Of a stretch of DNA of 64,000 nt, positions 12,601-27,600 are shown in pieces. Numbering within the stretch: the first letter of the stretch is position 1; every line of letters starts with the position of its first letter. The DNA comes from Haliotis asinina (taxonomy: Eukaryota; Mollusca; Gastropoda; Lepetellida; Haliotidae): contig NW_027133922.1 in the NCBI RefSeq assembly GCF_037392515.1, positions 1 through 64,000 of the forward strand. The letters are read 5' to 3'. A program made the position numbers and the translations under genes. Below the pieces are notes generated by a model. It worked only from the letters and a program-made list of their open reading frames with translations, was not told the origin of the DNA and did no database searches.

Positions 12601-15600
12601 AGGTACTAATGGACTGTTCTGTACAATAAACTGTACGAACAATTAACCTGCCATGAAATATATGTGAAGCGTTGATGATGTGACACCTGAATAGGGCAAC
12701 GCCAGGGTGATGTAAGTGAAAACTGGAACCTGTCCCAAGCATACTTACCTGGCACAGGCTTTACAGTGATCCGCAAGGCTGTGGGCCCGGGGCGAGACCT
12801 TTCCATTGCACCTCGGTTTGGTTGACCCCTGCGATCGTCCCAAATGTGGACGACTCGGGTGCGCAATTTATAAGTGTGGGGGACTGCGTTCGCGCTCTCC
12901 CCTTGAAAATCAACCCCAAAAATAGATATTTTCAGTTGACACTTCCCCCACTTCCAAATCACTTGAAGATGATTGTTTTCCCGTGTGTGTATGTGCAAAC
13001 TATGTGTTTTTAATGCGCATGTGTTAATCTGTTTGCTGTGGCAAAAGTATATGTTTAAAGCAAGTCTGAGTTTGATGTATTTCAGATGGGATCGCTTTGT
13101 CAGCCAGTTGTTGTGTTTGGACTGTCAAGTTGTCTCCCCTGCGTCCCGGATCAGAGATGCACGTGCATGCAGTCTAAATGGAAATAAATCCGTCTGTGTG
13201 TGTTTTTATCTATCAGTAATTTTTTCACAAAGTGAAGGTACTAATGGACTGTTCTGTACAATAAACTGTACGAACAATTAACCTGCCATGAAATATATGT
13301 GAAGCGTTGATGATGTGACACCTGAATAGGGCAACGCCAGGGTGATGTAAGTGAAAACTGGAACCTGTCCCAAGCATACTTACCTGGCACAGGCTTTACA
13401 GTGATCCGCAAGGCTGTGGGCCCGGGGCGAGACCTTTCCATTGCACCTCGGTTTGGTTGACCCCTGCGATCGTCCCAAATGTGGACGACTCGGGTGCGCA
13501 ATTTATAAGTGTGGGGGACTGCGTTCGCGCTCTCCCCTTGAAAATCAACCCCAAAAATAGATATTTTCAGTTGACACTTCCCCCACTTCCAAATCACTTG
13601 AAGATGATTGTTTTCCCGTGTGTGTATGTGCAAACTATGTGTTTTTAATGCGCATGTGTTAATCTGTTTGCTGTGGCAAAAGTATATGTTTAAAGCAAGT
13701 CTGAGTTTGATGTATTTCAGATGGGATCGCTTTGTCAGCCAGTTGTTGTGTTTGGACTGTCAAGTTGTCTCCCCTGCGTCCCGGATCAGAGATGCACGTG
13801 CATGCAGTCTAAATGGAAATAAATCCGTCTGTGTGTGTTTTTATCTATCAGTAATTTTTTCACAAAGTGAAGGTACTAATGGACTGTTCTGTACAATAAA
13901 CTGTACGAACAATTAACCTGCCATGAAATATATGTGAAGCGTTGATGATGTGACACCTGAATAGGGCAACGCCAGGGTGATGTAAGTGAAAACTGGAACC
14001 TGTCCCAAGCATACTTACCTGGCACAGGCTTTACAGTGATCCGCAAGGCTGTGGGCCCGGGGCGAGACCTTTCCATTGCACCTCGGTTTGGTTGACCCCT
14101 GCGATCGTCCCAAATGTGGACGACTCGGGTGCGCAATTTATAAGTGTGGGGGACTGCGTTCGCGCTCTCCCCTTGAAAATCAACCCCAAAAATAGATATT
14201 TTCAGTTGACACTTCCCCCACTTCCAAATCACTTGAAGATGATTGTTTTCCCGTGTGTGTATGTGCAAACTATGTGTTTTTAATGCGCATGTGTTAATCT
14301 GTTTGCTGTGGCAAAAGTATATGTTTAAAGCAAGTCTGAGTTTGATGTATTTCAGATGGGATCGCTTTGTCAGCCAGTTGTTGTGTTTGGACTGTCAAGT
14401 TGTCTCCCCTGCGTCCCGGATCAGAGATGCACGTGCATGCAGTCTAAATGGAAATAAATCCGTCTGTGTGTGTTTTTATCTATCAGTAATTTTTTCACAA
14501 AGTGAAGGTACTAATGGACTGTTCTGTACAATAAACTGTACGAACAATTAACCTGCCATGAAATATATGTGAAGCGTTGATGATGTGACACCTGAATAGG
14601 GCAACGCCAGGGTGATGTAAGTGAAAACTGGAACCTGTCCCAAGCATACTTACCTGGCACAGGCTTTACAGTGATCCGCAAGGCTGTGGGCCCGGGGCGA
14701 GACCTTTCCATTGCACCTCGGTTTGGTTGACCCCTGCGATCGTCCCAAATGTGGACGACTCGGGTGCGCAATTTATAAGTGTGGGGGACTGCGTTCGCGC
14801 TCTCCCCTTGAAAATCAACCCCAAAAATAGATATTTTCAGTTGACACTTCCCCCACTTCCAAATCACTTGAAGATGATTGTTTTCCCGTGTGTGTATGTG
14901 CAAACTATGTGTTTTTAATGCGCATGTGTTAATCTGTTTGCTGTGGCAAAAGTATATGTTTAAAGCAAGTCTGAGTTTGATGTATTTCAGATGGGATCGC
15001 TTTGTCAGCCAGTTGTTGTGTTTGGACTGTCAAGTTGTCTCCCCTGCGTCCCGGATCAGAGATGCACGTGCATGCAGTCTAAATGGAAATAAATCCGTCT
15101 GTGTGTGTTTCTATCTATCAGTAATTTTTTCACAAAGTGAAGGTACTAATGGACTGTTCTGTACAATAAACTGTACGAACAATTAACCTGCCATGAAATA
15201 TATGTGAAGCGTTGATGATGTGACACCTGAATAGGGCAACGCCAGGGTGATGTAAGTGAAAACTGGAACCTGTCCCAAGCATACTTACCTGGCACAGGCT
15301 TTACAGTGATCCGCAAGGCTGTGGGCCCGGGGCGAGACCTTTCCATTGCACCTCGGTTTGGTTGACCCCTGCGATCGTCCCAAATGTGGACGACTCGGGT
15401 GCGCAATTTATAAGTGTGGGGGACTGCGTTCGCGCTCTCCCCTTGAAAATCAACCCCAAAAATAGATATTTTCAGTTGACACTTCCCCCACTTCCAAATC
15501 ACTTGAAGATGATTGTTTTCCCGTGTGTGTATGTGCAAACTATGTGTTTTTAATGCGCATGTGTTAATCTGTTTGCTGTGGCAAAAGTATATGTTTAAAG

Positions 15601-18600
15601 CAAGTCTGAGTTTGATGTATTTCAGATGGGATCGCTTTGTCAGCCAGTTGTTGTGTTTGGACTGTCAAGTTGTCTCCCCTGCGTCCCGGATCAGAGATGC
15701 ACGTGCATGCAGTCTAAATGGAAATAAATCCGTCTGTGTGTGTTTCTATCTATCAGTAATTTTTTCACAAAGTGAAGGTACTAATGGACTGTTCTGTACA
15801 ATAAACTGTACGAACAATTAACCTGCCATGAAATATATGTGAAGCGTTGATGATGTGACACCTGAATAGGGCAACGCCAGGGTGATGTAAGTGAAAACTG
15901 GAACCTGTCCCAAGCATACTTACCTGGCACAGGCTTTACAGTGATCCGCAAGGCTGTGGGCCCGGGGCGAGACCTTTCCATTGCACCTCGGTTTGGTTGA
16001 CCCCTGCGATCGTCCCAAATGTGGACGACTCGGGTGCGCAATTTATAAGTGTGGGGGACTGCGTTCGCGCTCTCCCCTTGAAAATCAACCCCAAAAATAG
16101 ATATTTTCAGTTGACACTTCCCCCACTTCCAAATCACTTGAAGATGATTGTTTTCCCGTGTGTGTATGTGCAAACTATGTGTTTTTAATGCGCATGTGTT
16201 AATCTGTTTGCTGTGGCAAAAGTATATGTTTAAAGCAAGTCTGAGTTTGATGTATTTCAGATGGGATCGCTTTGTCAGCCAGTTGTTGTGTTTGGACTGT
16301 CAAGTTGTCTCCCCTGCGTCCCGGATCAGAGATGCACGTGCATGCAGTCTAAATGGAAATAAATCCGTCTGTGTGTGTTTTTATCTATCAGTAATTTTTT
16401 CACAAAGTGAAGGTACTAATGGACTGTTCTGTACAATAAACTGTACGAACAATTAACCTGCCATGAAATATATGTGAAGCGTTGATGATGTGACACCTGA
16501 ATAGGGCAACGCCAGGGTGATGTAAGTGAAAACTGGAACCTGTCCCAAGCATACTTACCTGGCACAGGCTTTACAGTGATCCGCAAGGCTGTGGGCCCGG
16601 GGCGAGACCTTTCCATTGCACCTCGGTTTGGTTGACCCCTGCGATCGTCCCAAATGTGGACGACTCGGGTGCGCAATTTATAAGTGTGGGGGACTGCGTT
16701 CGCGCTCTCCCCTTGAAAATCAACCCCAAAAATAGATATTTTCAGTTGACACTTCCCCCACTTCCAAATCACTTGAAGATGATTGTTTTCCCGTGTGTGT
16801 ATGTGCAAACTATGTGTTTTTAATGCGCATGTGTTAATCTGTTTGCTGTGGCAAAAGTATATGTTTAAAGCAAGTCTGAGTTTGATGTATTTCAGATGGG
16901 ATCGCTTTGTCAGCCAGTTGTTGTGTTTGGACTGTCAAGTTGTCTCCCCTGCGTCCCGGATCAGAGATGCACGTGCATGCAGTCTAAATGGAAATAAATC
17001 CGTCTGTGTGTGTTTTTATCTATCAGTAATTTTTTCACAAAGTGAAGGTACTAATGGACTGTTCTGTACAATAAACTGTACGAACAATTAACCTGCCATG
17101 AAATATATGTGAAGCGTTGATGATGTGACACCTGAATAGGGCAACGCCAGGGTGATGTAAGTGAAAACTGGAACCTGTCCCAAGCATACTTACCTGGCAC
17201 AGGCTTTACAGTGATCCGCAAGGCTGTGGGCCCGGGGCGAGACCTTTCCATTGCACCTCGGTTTGGTTGACCCCTGCGATCGTCCCAAATGTGGACGACT
17301 CGGGTGCGCAATTTATAAGTGTGGGGGACTGCGTTCGCGCTCTCCCCTTGAAAATCAACCCCAAAAATAGATATTTTCAGTTGACACTTCCCCCACTTCC
17401 AAATCACTTGAAGATGATTGTTTTCCCGTGTGTGTATGTGCAAACTATGTGTTTTTAATGCGCATGTGTTAATCTGTTTGCTGTGGCAAAAGTATATGTT
17501 TAAAGCAAGTCTGAGTTTGATGTATTTCAGATGGGATCGCTTTGTCAGCCAGTTGTTGTGTTTGGACTGTCAAGTTGTCTCCCCTGCGTCCCGGATCAGA
17601 GATGCACGTGCATGCAGTCTAAATGGAAATAAATCCGTCTGTGTGTGTTTTTATCTATCAGTAATTTTTTCACAAAGTGAAGGTACTAATGGACTGTTCT
17701 GTACAATAAACTGTACGAACAATTAACCTGCCATGAAATATATGTGAAGCGTTGATGATGTGACACCTGAATAGGGCAACGCCAGGGTGATGTAAGTGAA
17801 AACTGGAACCTGTCCCAAGCATACTTACCTGGCACAGGCTTTACAGTGATCCGCAAGGCTGTGGGCCCGGGGCGAGACCTTTCCATTGCACCTCGGTTTG
17901 GTTGACCCCTGCGATCGTCCCAAATGTGGACGACTCGGGTGCGCAATTTATAAGTGTGGGGGACTGCGTTCGCGCTCTCCCCTTGAAAATCAACCCCAAA
18001 AATAGATATTTTCAGTTGACACTTCCCCCACTTCCAAATCACTTGAAGATGATTGTTTTCCCGTGTGTGTATGTGCAAACTATGTGTTTTTAATGCGCAT
18101 GTGTTAATCTGTTTGCTGTGGCAAAAGTATATGTTTAAAGCAAGTCTGAGTTTGATGTATTTCAGATGGGATCGCTTTGTCAGCCAGTTGTTGTGTTTGG
18201 ACTGTCAAGTTGTCTCCCCTGCGTCCCGGATCAGAGATGCACGTGCATGCAGTCTAAATGGAAATAAATCCGTCTGTGTGTGTTTTTATCTATCAGTAAT
18301 TTTTTCACAAAGTGAAGGTACTAATGGACTGTTCTGTACAATAAACTGTACGAACAATTAACCTGCCATGAAATATATGTGAAGCGTTGATGATGTGACA
18401 CCTGAATAGGGCAACGCCAGGGTGATGTAAGTGAAAACTGGAACCTGTCCCAAGCATACTTACCTGGCACAGGCTTTACAGTGATCCGCAAGGCTGTGGG
18501 CCCGGGGCGAGACCTTTCCATTGCACCTCGGTTTGGTTGACCCCTGCGATCGTCCCAAATGTGGACGACTCGGGTGCGCAATTTATAAGTGTGGGGGACT

Positions 18601-20524
18601 GCGTTCGCGCTCTCCCCTTGAAAATCAACCCCAAAAATAGATATTTTCAGTTGACACTTCCCCCACTTCCAAATCACTTGAAGATGATTGTTTTCCCGTG
18701 TGTGTATGTGCAAACTATGTGTTTTTAATGCGCATGTGTTAATCTGTTTGCTGTGGCAAAAGTATATGTTTAAAGCAAGTCTGAGTTTGATGTATTTCAG
18801 ATGGGATCGCTTTGTCAGCCAGTTGTTGTGTTTGGACTGTCAAGTTGTCTCCCCTGCGTCCCGGATCAGAGATGCACGTGCATGCAGTCTAAATGGAAAT
18901 AAATCCGTCTGTGTGTGTTTTTATCTATCAGTAATTTTTTCACAAAGTGAAGGTACTAATGGACTGTTCTGTACAATAAACTGTACGAACAATTAACCTG
19001 CCATGAAATATATGTGAAGCGTTGATGATGTGACACCTGAATAGGGCAACGCCAGGGTGATGTAAGTGAAAACTGGAACCTGTCCCAAGCATACTTACCT
19101 GGCACAGGCTTTACAGTGATCCGCAAGGCTGTGGGCCCGGGGCGAGACCTTTCCATTGCACCTCGGTTTGGTTGACCCCTGCGATCGTCCCAAATGTGGA
19201 CGACTCGGGTGCGCAATTTATAAGTGTGGGGGACTGCGTTCGCGCTCTCCCCTTGAAAATCAACCCCAAAAATAGATATTTTCAGTTGACACTTCCCCCA
19301 CTTCCAAATCACTTGAAGATGATTGTTTTCCCGTGTGTGTATGTGCAAACTATGTGTTTTTAATGCGCATGTGTTAATCTGTTTGCTGTGGCAAAAGTAT
19401 ATGTTTAAAGCAAGTCTGAGTTTGATGTATTTCAGATGGGATCGCTTTGTCAGCCAGTTGTTGTGTTTGGACTGTCAAGTTGTCTCCCCTGCGTCCCGGA
19501 TCAGAGATGCACGTGCATGCAGTCTAAATGGAAATAAATCCGTCTGTGTGTGTTTTTATCTATCAGTAATTTTTTCACAAAGTGAAGGTACTAATGGACT
19601 GTTCTGTACAATAAACTGTACGAACAATTAACCTGCCATGAAATATATGTGAAGCGTTGATGATGTGACACCTGAATAGGGCAACGCCAGGGTGATGTAA
19701 GTGAAAACTGGAACCTGTCCCAAGCATACTTACCTGGCACAGGCTTTACAGTGATCCGCAAGGCTGTGGGCCCGGGGCGAGACCTTTCCATTGCACCTCG
19801 GTTTGGTTGACCCCTGCGATCGTCCCAAATGTGGACGACTCGGGTGCGCAATTTATAAGTGTGGGGGACTGCGTTCGCGCTCTCCCCTTGAAAATCAACC
19901 CCAAAAATAGATATTTTCAGTTGACACTTCCCCCACTTCCAAATCACTTGAAGATGATTGTTTTCCCGTGTGTGTATGTGCAAACTATGTGTTTTTAATG
20001 CGCATGTGTTAATCTGTTTGCTGTGGCAAAAGTATATGTTTAAAGCAAGTCTGAGTTTGATGTATTTCAGATGGGATCGCTTTGTCAGCCAGTTGTTGTG
20101 TTTGGACTGTCAAGTTGTCTCCCCTGCGTCCCGGATCAGAGATGCACGTGCATGCAGTCTAAATGGAAATAAATCCGTCTGTGTGTGTTTTTATCTATCA
20201 GTAATTTTTTCACAAAGTGAAGGTACTAATGGACTGTTCTGTACAATAAACTGTACGAACAATTAACCTGCCATGAAATATATGTGAAGCGTTGATGATG
20301 TGACACCTGAATAGGGCAACGCCAGGGTGATGTAAGTGAAAACTGGAACCTGTCCCAAGCATACTTACCTGGCACAGGCTTTACAGTGATCCGCAAGGCT
20401 GTGGGCCCGGGGCGAGACCTTTCCATTGCACCTCGGTTTGGTTGACCCCTGCGATCGTCCCAAATGTGGACGACTCGGGTGCGCAATTTATAAGTGTGGG
20501 GGACTGCGTTCGCGCTCTCCCCTT
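676..20524 (+). ncRNA. U1 snRNA genes, copies 2-33 (32 genes)
   Basis: Each gene is 164 nt and starts at 41+635x(n-1): 676, 1311, 1946, 2581, 3216, 3851 and so on to 20361 (copy 33, ending 20524). I see no difference from copy 1 within the RNA-coding part of any of these. Each carries the same upstream E-box and PSE-like element and downstream 3' box. A T-to-C change in the spacer, in the TTTTTATC motif, marks the units following copies 18, 19, 24 and 25. Confidence 0.94.
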
Positions 20525-20995
20525 GAAAATCAACCCCAAAAATAGATATTTTCAGTTGACACTTCCCCCACTTCCAAATCACTTGAAGATGATTGTTTTC
20601 CCGTGTGTGTATGTGCAAACTATGTGTTTTTAATGCGCATGTGTTAATCTGTTTGCTGTGGCAAAAGTATATGTTTAAAGCAAGTCTGAGTTTGATGTAT
20701 TTCAGATGGGATCGCTTTGTCAGCCAGTTGTTGTGTTTGGACTGTCAAGTTGTCTCCCCTGCGTCCCGGATCAGAGATGCACGTGCATGCAGTCTAAATG
20801 GAAATAAATCCGTCTGTGTGTGTTTTTATCTATCAGTAATTTTTTCACAAAGTGAAGGTACTAATGGACTGTTCTGTACAATAAACTGTACGAACAATTA
20901 ACCTGCCATGAAATATATGTGAAGCGTTGATGATGTGACACCTGAATAGGGCAACGCCAGGGTGATGTAAGTGAAAACTGGAACCTGTCCCAAGC

Positions 20996-21160
20996 ATACT
21001 TACCTGGCACAGGCTTTACAGTGATCCGCAAGGCTGTGGGCCCGGGGCGAGACCTTTCCATTGCACCTCGGTTTGGTTGACCCCTGCGATCGTCCCAAAT
21101 GTGGACGACTCGGTGTGCGCAATTTATAAGTGTGGGGGACTGCGTTCGCGCTCTCCCCTT
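20996..21160 (+). ncRNA. U1 snRNA, copy 34, with 1-nt insertion
   Basis: As copy 1, except for an extra T at 21114 (about RNA nucleotide 119), which turns CUCGGGUGCG into CUCGGUGUGCG in the single-stranded link between stem-loop III and the Sm site. The RNA would be 165 nt. The stems are untouched, so assembly need not fail. This insertion makes the unit 636 bp long and shifts the phase of everything downstream by one. Confidence 0.93.
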
Positions 21161-21631
21161 GAAAATCAACCCCAAAAATAGATATTTTCAGTTGACACTT
21201 CCCCCACTTCCAAATCACTTGAAGATGATTGTTTTCCCGTGTGTGTATGTGCAAACTATGTGTTTTTAATGCGCATGTGTTAATCTGTTTGCTGTGGCAA
21301 AAGTATATGTTTAAAGCAAGTCTGAGTTTGATGTATTTCAGATGGGATCGCTTTGTCAGCCAGTTGTTGTGTTTGGACTGTCAAGTTGTCTCCCCTGCGT
21401 CCCGGATCAGAGATGCACGTGCATGCAGTCTAAATGGAAATAAATCCGTCTGTGTGTGTTTTTATCTATCAGTAATTTTTTCACAAAGTGAAGGTACTAA
21501 TGGACTGTTCTGTACAATAAACTGTACGAACAATTAACCTGCCATGAAATATATGTGAAGCGTTGATGATGTGACACCTGAATAGGGCAACGCCAGGGTG
21601 ATGTAAGTGAAAACTGGAACCTGTCCCAAGC

Positions 21632-24600
21632 ATACTTACCTGGCACAGGCTTTACAGTGATCCGCAAGGCTGTGGGCCCGGGGCGAGACCTTTCCATTGC
21701 ACCTCGGTTTGGTTGACCCCTGCGATCGTCCCAAATGTGGACGACTCGGGTGCGCAATTTATAAGTGTGGGGGACTGCGTTCGCGCTCTCCCCTTGAAAA
21801 TCAACCCCAAAAATAGATATTTTCAGTTGACACTTCCCCCACTTCCAAATCACTTGAAGATGATTGTTTTCCCGTGTGTGTATGTGCAAACTATGTGTTT
21901 TTAATGCGCATGTGTTAATCTGTTTGCTGTGGCAAAAGTATATGTTTAAAGCAAGTCTGAGTTTGATGTATTTCAGATGGGATCGCTTTGTCAGCCAGTT
22001 GTTGTGTTTGGACTGTCAAGTTGTCTCCCCTGCGTCCCGGATCAGAGATGCACGTGCATGCAGTCTAAATGGAAATAAATCCGTCTGTGTGTGTTTTTAT
22101 CTATCAGTAATTTTTTCACAAAGTGAAGGTACTAATGGACTGTTCTGTACAATAAACTGTACGAACAATTAACCTGCCATGAAATATATGTGAAGCGTTG
22201 ATGATGTGACACCTGAATAGGGCAACGCCAGGGTGATGTAAGTGAAAACTGGAACCTGTCCCAAGCATACTTACCTGGCACAGGCTTTACAGTGATCCGC
22301 AAGGCTGTGGGCCCGGGGCGAGACCTTTCCATTGCACCTCGGTTTGGTTGACCCCTGCGATCGTCCCAAATGTGGACGACTCGGGTGCGCAATTTATAAG
22401 TGTGGGGGACTGCGTTCGCGCTCTCCCCTTGAAAATCAACCCCAAAAATAGATATTTTCAGTTGACACTTCCCCCACTTCCAAATCACTTGAAGATGATT
22501 GTTTTCCCGTGTGTGTATGTGCAAACTATGTGTTTTTAATGCGCATGTGTTAATCTGTTTGCTGTGGCAAAAGTATATGTTTAAAGCAAGTCTGAGTTTG
22601 ATGTATTTCAGATGGGATCGCTTTGTCAGCCAGTTGTTGTGTTTGGACTGTCAAGTTGTCTCCCCTGCGTCCCGGATCAGAGATGCACGTGCATGCAGTC
22701 TAAATGGAAATAAATCCGTCTGTGTGTGTTTTTATCTATCAGTAATTTTTTCACAAAGTGAAGGTACTAATGGACTGTTCTGTACAATAAACTGTACGAA
22801 CAATTAACCTGCCATGAAATATATGTGAAGCGTTGATGATGTGACACCTGAATAGGGCAACGCCAGGGTGATGTAAGTGAAAACTGGAACCTGTCCCAAG
22901 CATACTTACCTGGCACAGGCTTTACAGTGATCCGCAAGGCTGTGGGCCCGGGGCGAGACCTTTCCATTGCACCTCGGTTTGGTTGACCCCTGCGATCGTC
23001 CCAAATGTGGACGACTCGGGTGCGCAATTTATAAGTGTGGGGGACTGCGTTCGCGCTCTCCCCTTGAAAATCAACCCCAAAAATAGATATTTTCAGTTGA
23101 CACTTCCCCCACTTCCAAATCACTTGAAGATGATTGTTTTCCCGTGTGTGTATGTGCAAACTATGTGTTTTTAATGCGCATGTGTTAATCTGTTTGCTGT
23201 GGCAAAAGTATATGTTTAAAGCAAGTCTGAGTTTGATGTATTTCAGATGGGATCGCTTTGTCAGCCAGTTGTTGTGTTTGGACTGTCAAGTTGTCTCCCC
23301 TGCGTCCCGGATCAGAGATGCACGTGCATGCAGTCTAAATGGAAATAAATCCGTCTGTGTGTGTTTTTATCTATCAGTAATTTTTTCACAAAGTGAAGGT
23401 ACTAATGGACTGTTCTGTACAATAAACTGTACGAACAATTAACCTGCCATGAAATATATGTGAAGCGTTGATGATGTGACACCTGAATAGGGCAACGCCA
23501 GGGTGATGTAAGTGAAAACTGGAACCTGTCCCAAGCATACTTACCTGGCACAGGCTTTACAGTGATCCGCAAGGCTGTGGGCCCGGGGCGAGACCTTTCC
23601 ATTGCACCTCGGTTTGGTTGACCCCTGCGATCGTCCCAAATGTGGACGACTCGGGTGCGCAATTTATAAGTGTGGGGGACTGCGTTCGCGCTCTCCCCTT
23701 GAAAATCAACCCCAAAAATAGATATTTTCAGTTGACACTTCCCCCACTTCCAAATCACTTGAAGATGATTGTTTTCCCGTGTGTGTATGTGCAAACTATG
23801 TGTTTTTAATGCGCATGTGTTAATCTGTTTGCTGTGGCAAAAGTATATGTTTAAAGCAAGTCTGAGTTTGATGTATTTCAGATGGGATCGCTTTGTCAGC
23901 CAGTTGTTGTGTTTGGACTGTCAAGTTGTCTCCCCTGCGTCCCGGATCAGAGATGCACGTGCATGCAGTCTAAATGGAAATAAATCCGTCTGTGTGTGTT
24001 TTTATCTATCAGTAATTTTTTCACAAAGTGAAGGTACTAATGGACTGTTCTGTACAATAAACTGTACGAACAATTAACCTGCCATGAAATATATGTGAAG
24101 CGTTGATGATGTGACACCTGAATAGGGCAACGCCAGGGTGATGTAAGTGAAAACTGGAACCTGTCCCAAGCATACTTACCTGGCACAGGCTTTACAGTGA
24201 TCCGCAAGGCTGTGGGCCCGGGGCGAGACCTTTCCATTGCACCTCGGTTTGGTTGACCCCTGCGATCGTCCCAAATGTGGACGACTCGGGTGCGCAATTT
24301 ATAAGTGTGGGGGACTGCGTTCGCGCTCTCCCCTTGAAAATCAACCCCAAAAATAGATATTTTCAGTTGACACTTCCCCCACTTCCAAATCACTTGAAGA
24401 TGATTGTTTTCCCGTGTGTGTATGTGCAAACTATGTGTTTTTAATGCGCATGTGTTAATCTGTTTGCTGTGGCAAAAGTATATGTTTAAAGCAAGTCTGA
24501 GTTTGATGTATTTCAGATGGGATCGCTTTGTCAGCCAGTTGTTGTGTTTGGACTGTCAAGTTGTCTCCCCTGCGTCCCGGATCAGAGATGCACGTGCATG

Positions 24601-27600
24601 CAGTCTAAATGGAAATAAATCCGTCTGTGTGTGTTTTTATCTATCAGTAATTTTTTCACAAAGTGAAGGTACTAATGGACTGTTCTGTACAATAAACTGT
24701 ACGAACAATTAACCTGCCATGAAATATATGTGAAGCGTTGATGATGTGACACCTGAATAGGGCAACGCCAGGGTGATGTAAGTGAAAACTGGAACCTGTC
24801 CCAAGCATACTTACCTGGCACAGGCTTTACAGTGATCCGCAAGGCTGTGGGCCCGGGGCGAGACCTTTCCATTGCACCTCGGTTTGGTTGACCCCTGCGA
24901 TCGTCCCAAATGTGGACGACTCGGGTGCGCAATTTATAAGTGTGGGGGACTGCGTTCGCGCTCTCCCCTTGAAAATCAACCCCAAAAATAGATATTTTCA
25001 GTTGACACTTCCCCCACTTCCAAATCACTTGAAGATGATTGTTTTCCCGTGTGTGTATGTGCAAACTATGTGTTTTTAATGCGCATGTGTTAATCTGTTT
25101 GCTGTGGCAAAAGTATATGTTTAAAGCAAGTCTGAGTTTGATGTATTTCAGATGGGATCGCTTTGTCAGCCAGTTGTTGTGTTTGGACTGTCAAGTTGTC
25201 TCCCCTGCGTCCCGGATCAGAGATGCACGTGCATGCAGTCTAAATGGAAATAAATCCGTCTGTGTGTGTTTTTATCTATCAGTAATTTTTTCACAAAGTG
25301 AAGGTACTAATGGACTGTTCTGTACAATAAACTGTACGAACAATTAACCTGCCATGAAATATATGTGAAGCGTTGATGATGTGACACCTGAATAGGGCAA
25401 CGCCAGGGTGATGTAAGTGAAAACTGGAACCTGTCCCAAGCATACTTACCTGGCACAGGCTTTACAGTGATCCGCAAGGCTGTGGGCCCGGGGCGAGACC
25501 TTTCCATTGCACCTCGGTTTGGTTGACCCCTGCGATCGTCCCAAATGTGGACGACTCGGGTGCGCAATTTATAAGTGTGGGGGACTGCGTTCGCGCTCTC
25601 CCCTTGAAAATCAACCCCAAAAATAGATATTTTCAGTTGACACTTCCCCCACTTCCAAATCACTTGAAGATGATTGTTTTCCCGTGTGTGTATGTGCAAA
25701 CTATGTGTTTTTAATGCGCATGTGTTAATCTGTTTGCTGTGGCAAAAGTATATGTTTAAAGCAAGTCTGAGTTTGATGTATTTCAGATGGGATCGCTTTG
25801 TCAGCCAGTTGTTGTGTTTGGACTGTCAAGTTGTCTCCCCTGCGTCCCGGATCAGAGATGCACGTGCATGCAGTCTAAATGGAAATAAATCCGTCTGTGT
25901 GTGTTTTTATCTATCAGTAATTTTTTCACAAAGTGAAGGTACTAATGGACTGTTCTGTACAATAAACTGTACGAACAATTAACCTGCCATGAAATATATG
26001 TGAAGCGTTGATGATGTGACACCTGAATAGGGCAACGCCAGGGTGATGTAAGTGAAAACTGGAACCTGTCCCAAGCATACTTACCTGGCACAGGCTTTAC
26101 AGTGATCCGCAAGGCTGTGGGCCCGGGGCGAGACCTTTCCATTGCACCTCGGTTTGGTTGACCCCTGCGATCGTCCCAAATGTGGACGACTCGGGTGCGC
26201 AATTTATAAGTGTGGGGGACTGCGTTCGCGCTCTCCCCTTGAAAATCAACCCCAAAAATAGATATTTTCAGTTGACACTTCCCCCACTTCCAAATCACTT
26301 GAAGATGATTGTTTTCCCGTGTGTGTATGTGCAAACTATGTGTTTTTAATGCGCATGTGTTAATCTGTTTGCTGTGGCAAAAGTATATGTTTAAAGCAAG
26401 TCTGAGTTTGATGTATTTCAGATGGGATCGCTTTGTCAGCCAGTTGTTGTGTTTGGACTGTCAAGTTGTCTCCCCTGCGTCCCGGATCAGAGATGCACGT
26501 GCATGCAGTCTAAATGGAAATAAATCCGTCTGTGTGTGTTTTTATCTATCAGTAATTTTTTCACAAAGTGAAGGTACTAATGGACTGTTCTGTACAATAA
26601 ACTGTACGAACAATTAACCTGCCATGAAATATATGTGAAGCGTTGATGATGTGACACCTGAATAGGGCAACGCCAGGGTGATGTAAGTGAAAACTGGAAC
26701 CTGTCCCAAGCATACTTACCTGGCACAGGCTTTACAGTGATCCGCAAGGCTGTGGGCCCGGGGCGAGACCTTTCCATTGCACCTCGGTTTGGTTGACCCC
26801 TGCGATCGTCCCAAATGTGGACGACTCGGGTGCGCAATTTATAAGTGTGGGGGACTGCGTTCGCGCTCTCCCCTTGAAAATCAACCCCAAAAATAGATAT
26901 TTTCAGTTGACACTTCCCCCACTTCCAAATCACTTGAAGATGATTGTTTTCCCGTGTGTGTATGTGCAAACTATGTGTTTTTAATGCGCATGTGTTAATC
27001 TGTTTGCTGTGGCAAAAGTATATGTTTAAAGCAAGTCTGAGTTTGATGTATTTCAGATGGGATCGCTTTGTCAGCCAGTTGTTGTGTTTGGACTGTCAAG
27101 TTGTCTCCCCTGCGTCCCGGATCAGAGATGCACGTGCATGCAGTCTAAATGGAAATAAATCCGTCTGTGTGTGTTTTTATCTATCAGTAATTTTTTCACA
27201 AAGTGAAGGTACTAATGGACTGTTCTGTACAATAAACTGTACGAACAATTAACCTGCCATGAAATATATGTGAAGCGTTGATGATGTGACACCTGAATAG
27301 GGCAACGCCAGGGTGATGTAAGTGAAAACTGGAACCTGTCCCAAGCATACTTACCTGGCACAGGCTTTACAGTGATCCGCAAGGCTGTGGGCCCGGGGCG
27401 AGACCTTTCCATTGCACCTCGGTTTGGTTGACCCCTGCGATCGTCCCAAATGTGGACGACTCGGGTGCGCAATTTATAAGTGTGGGGGACTGCGTTCGCG
27501 CTCTCCCCTTGAAAATCAACCCCAAAAATAGATATTTTCAGTTGACACTTCCCCCACTTCCAAATCACTTGAAGATGATTGTTTTCCCGTGTGTGTATGT

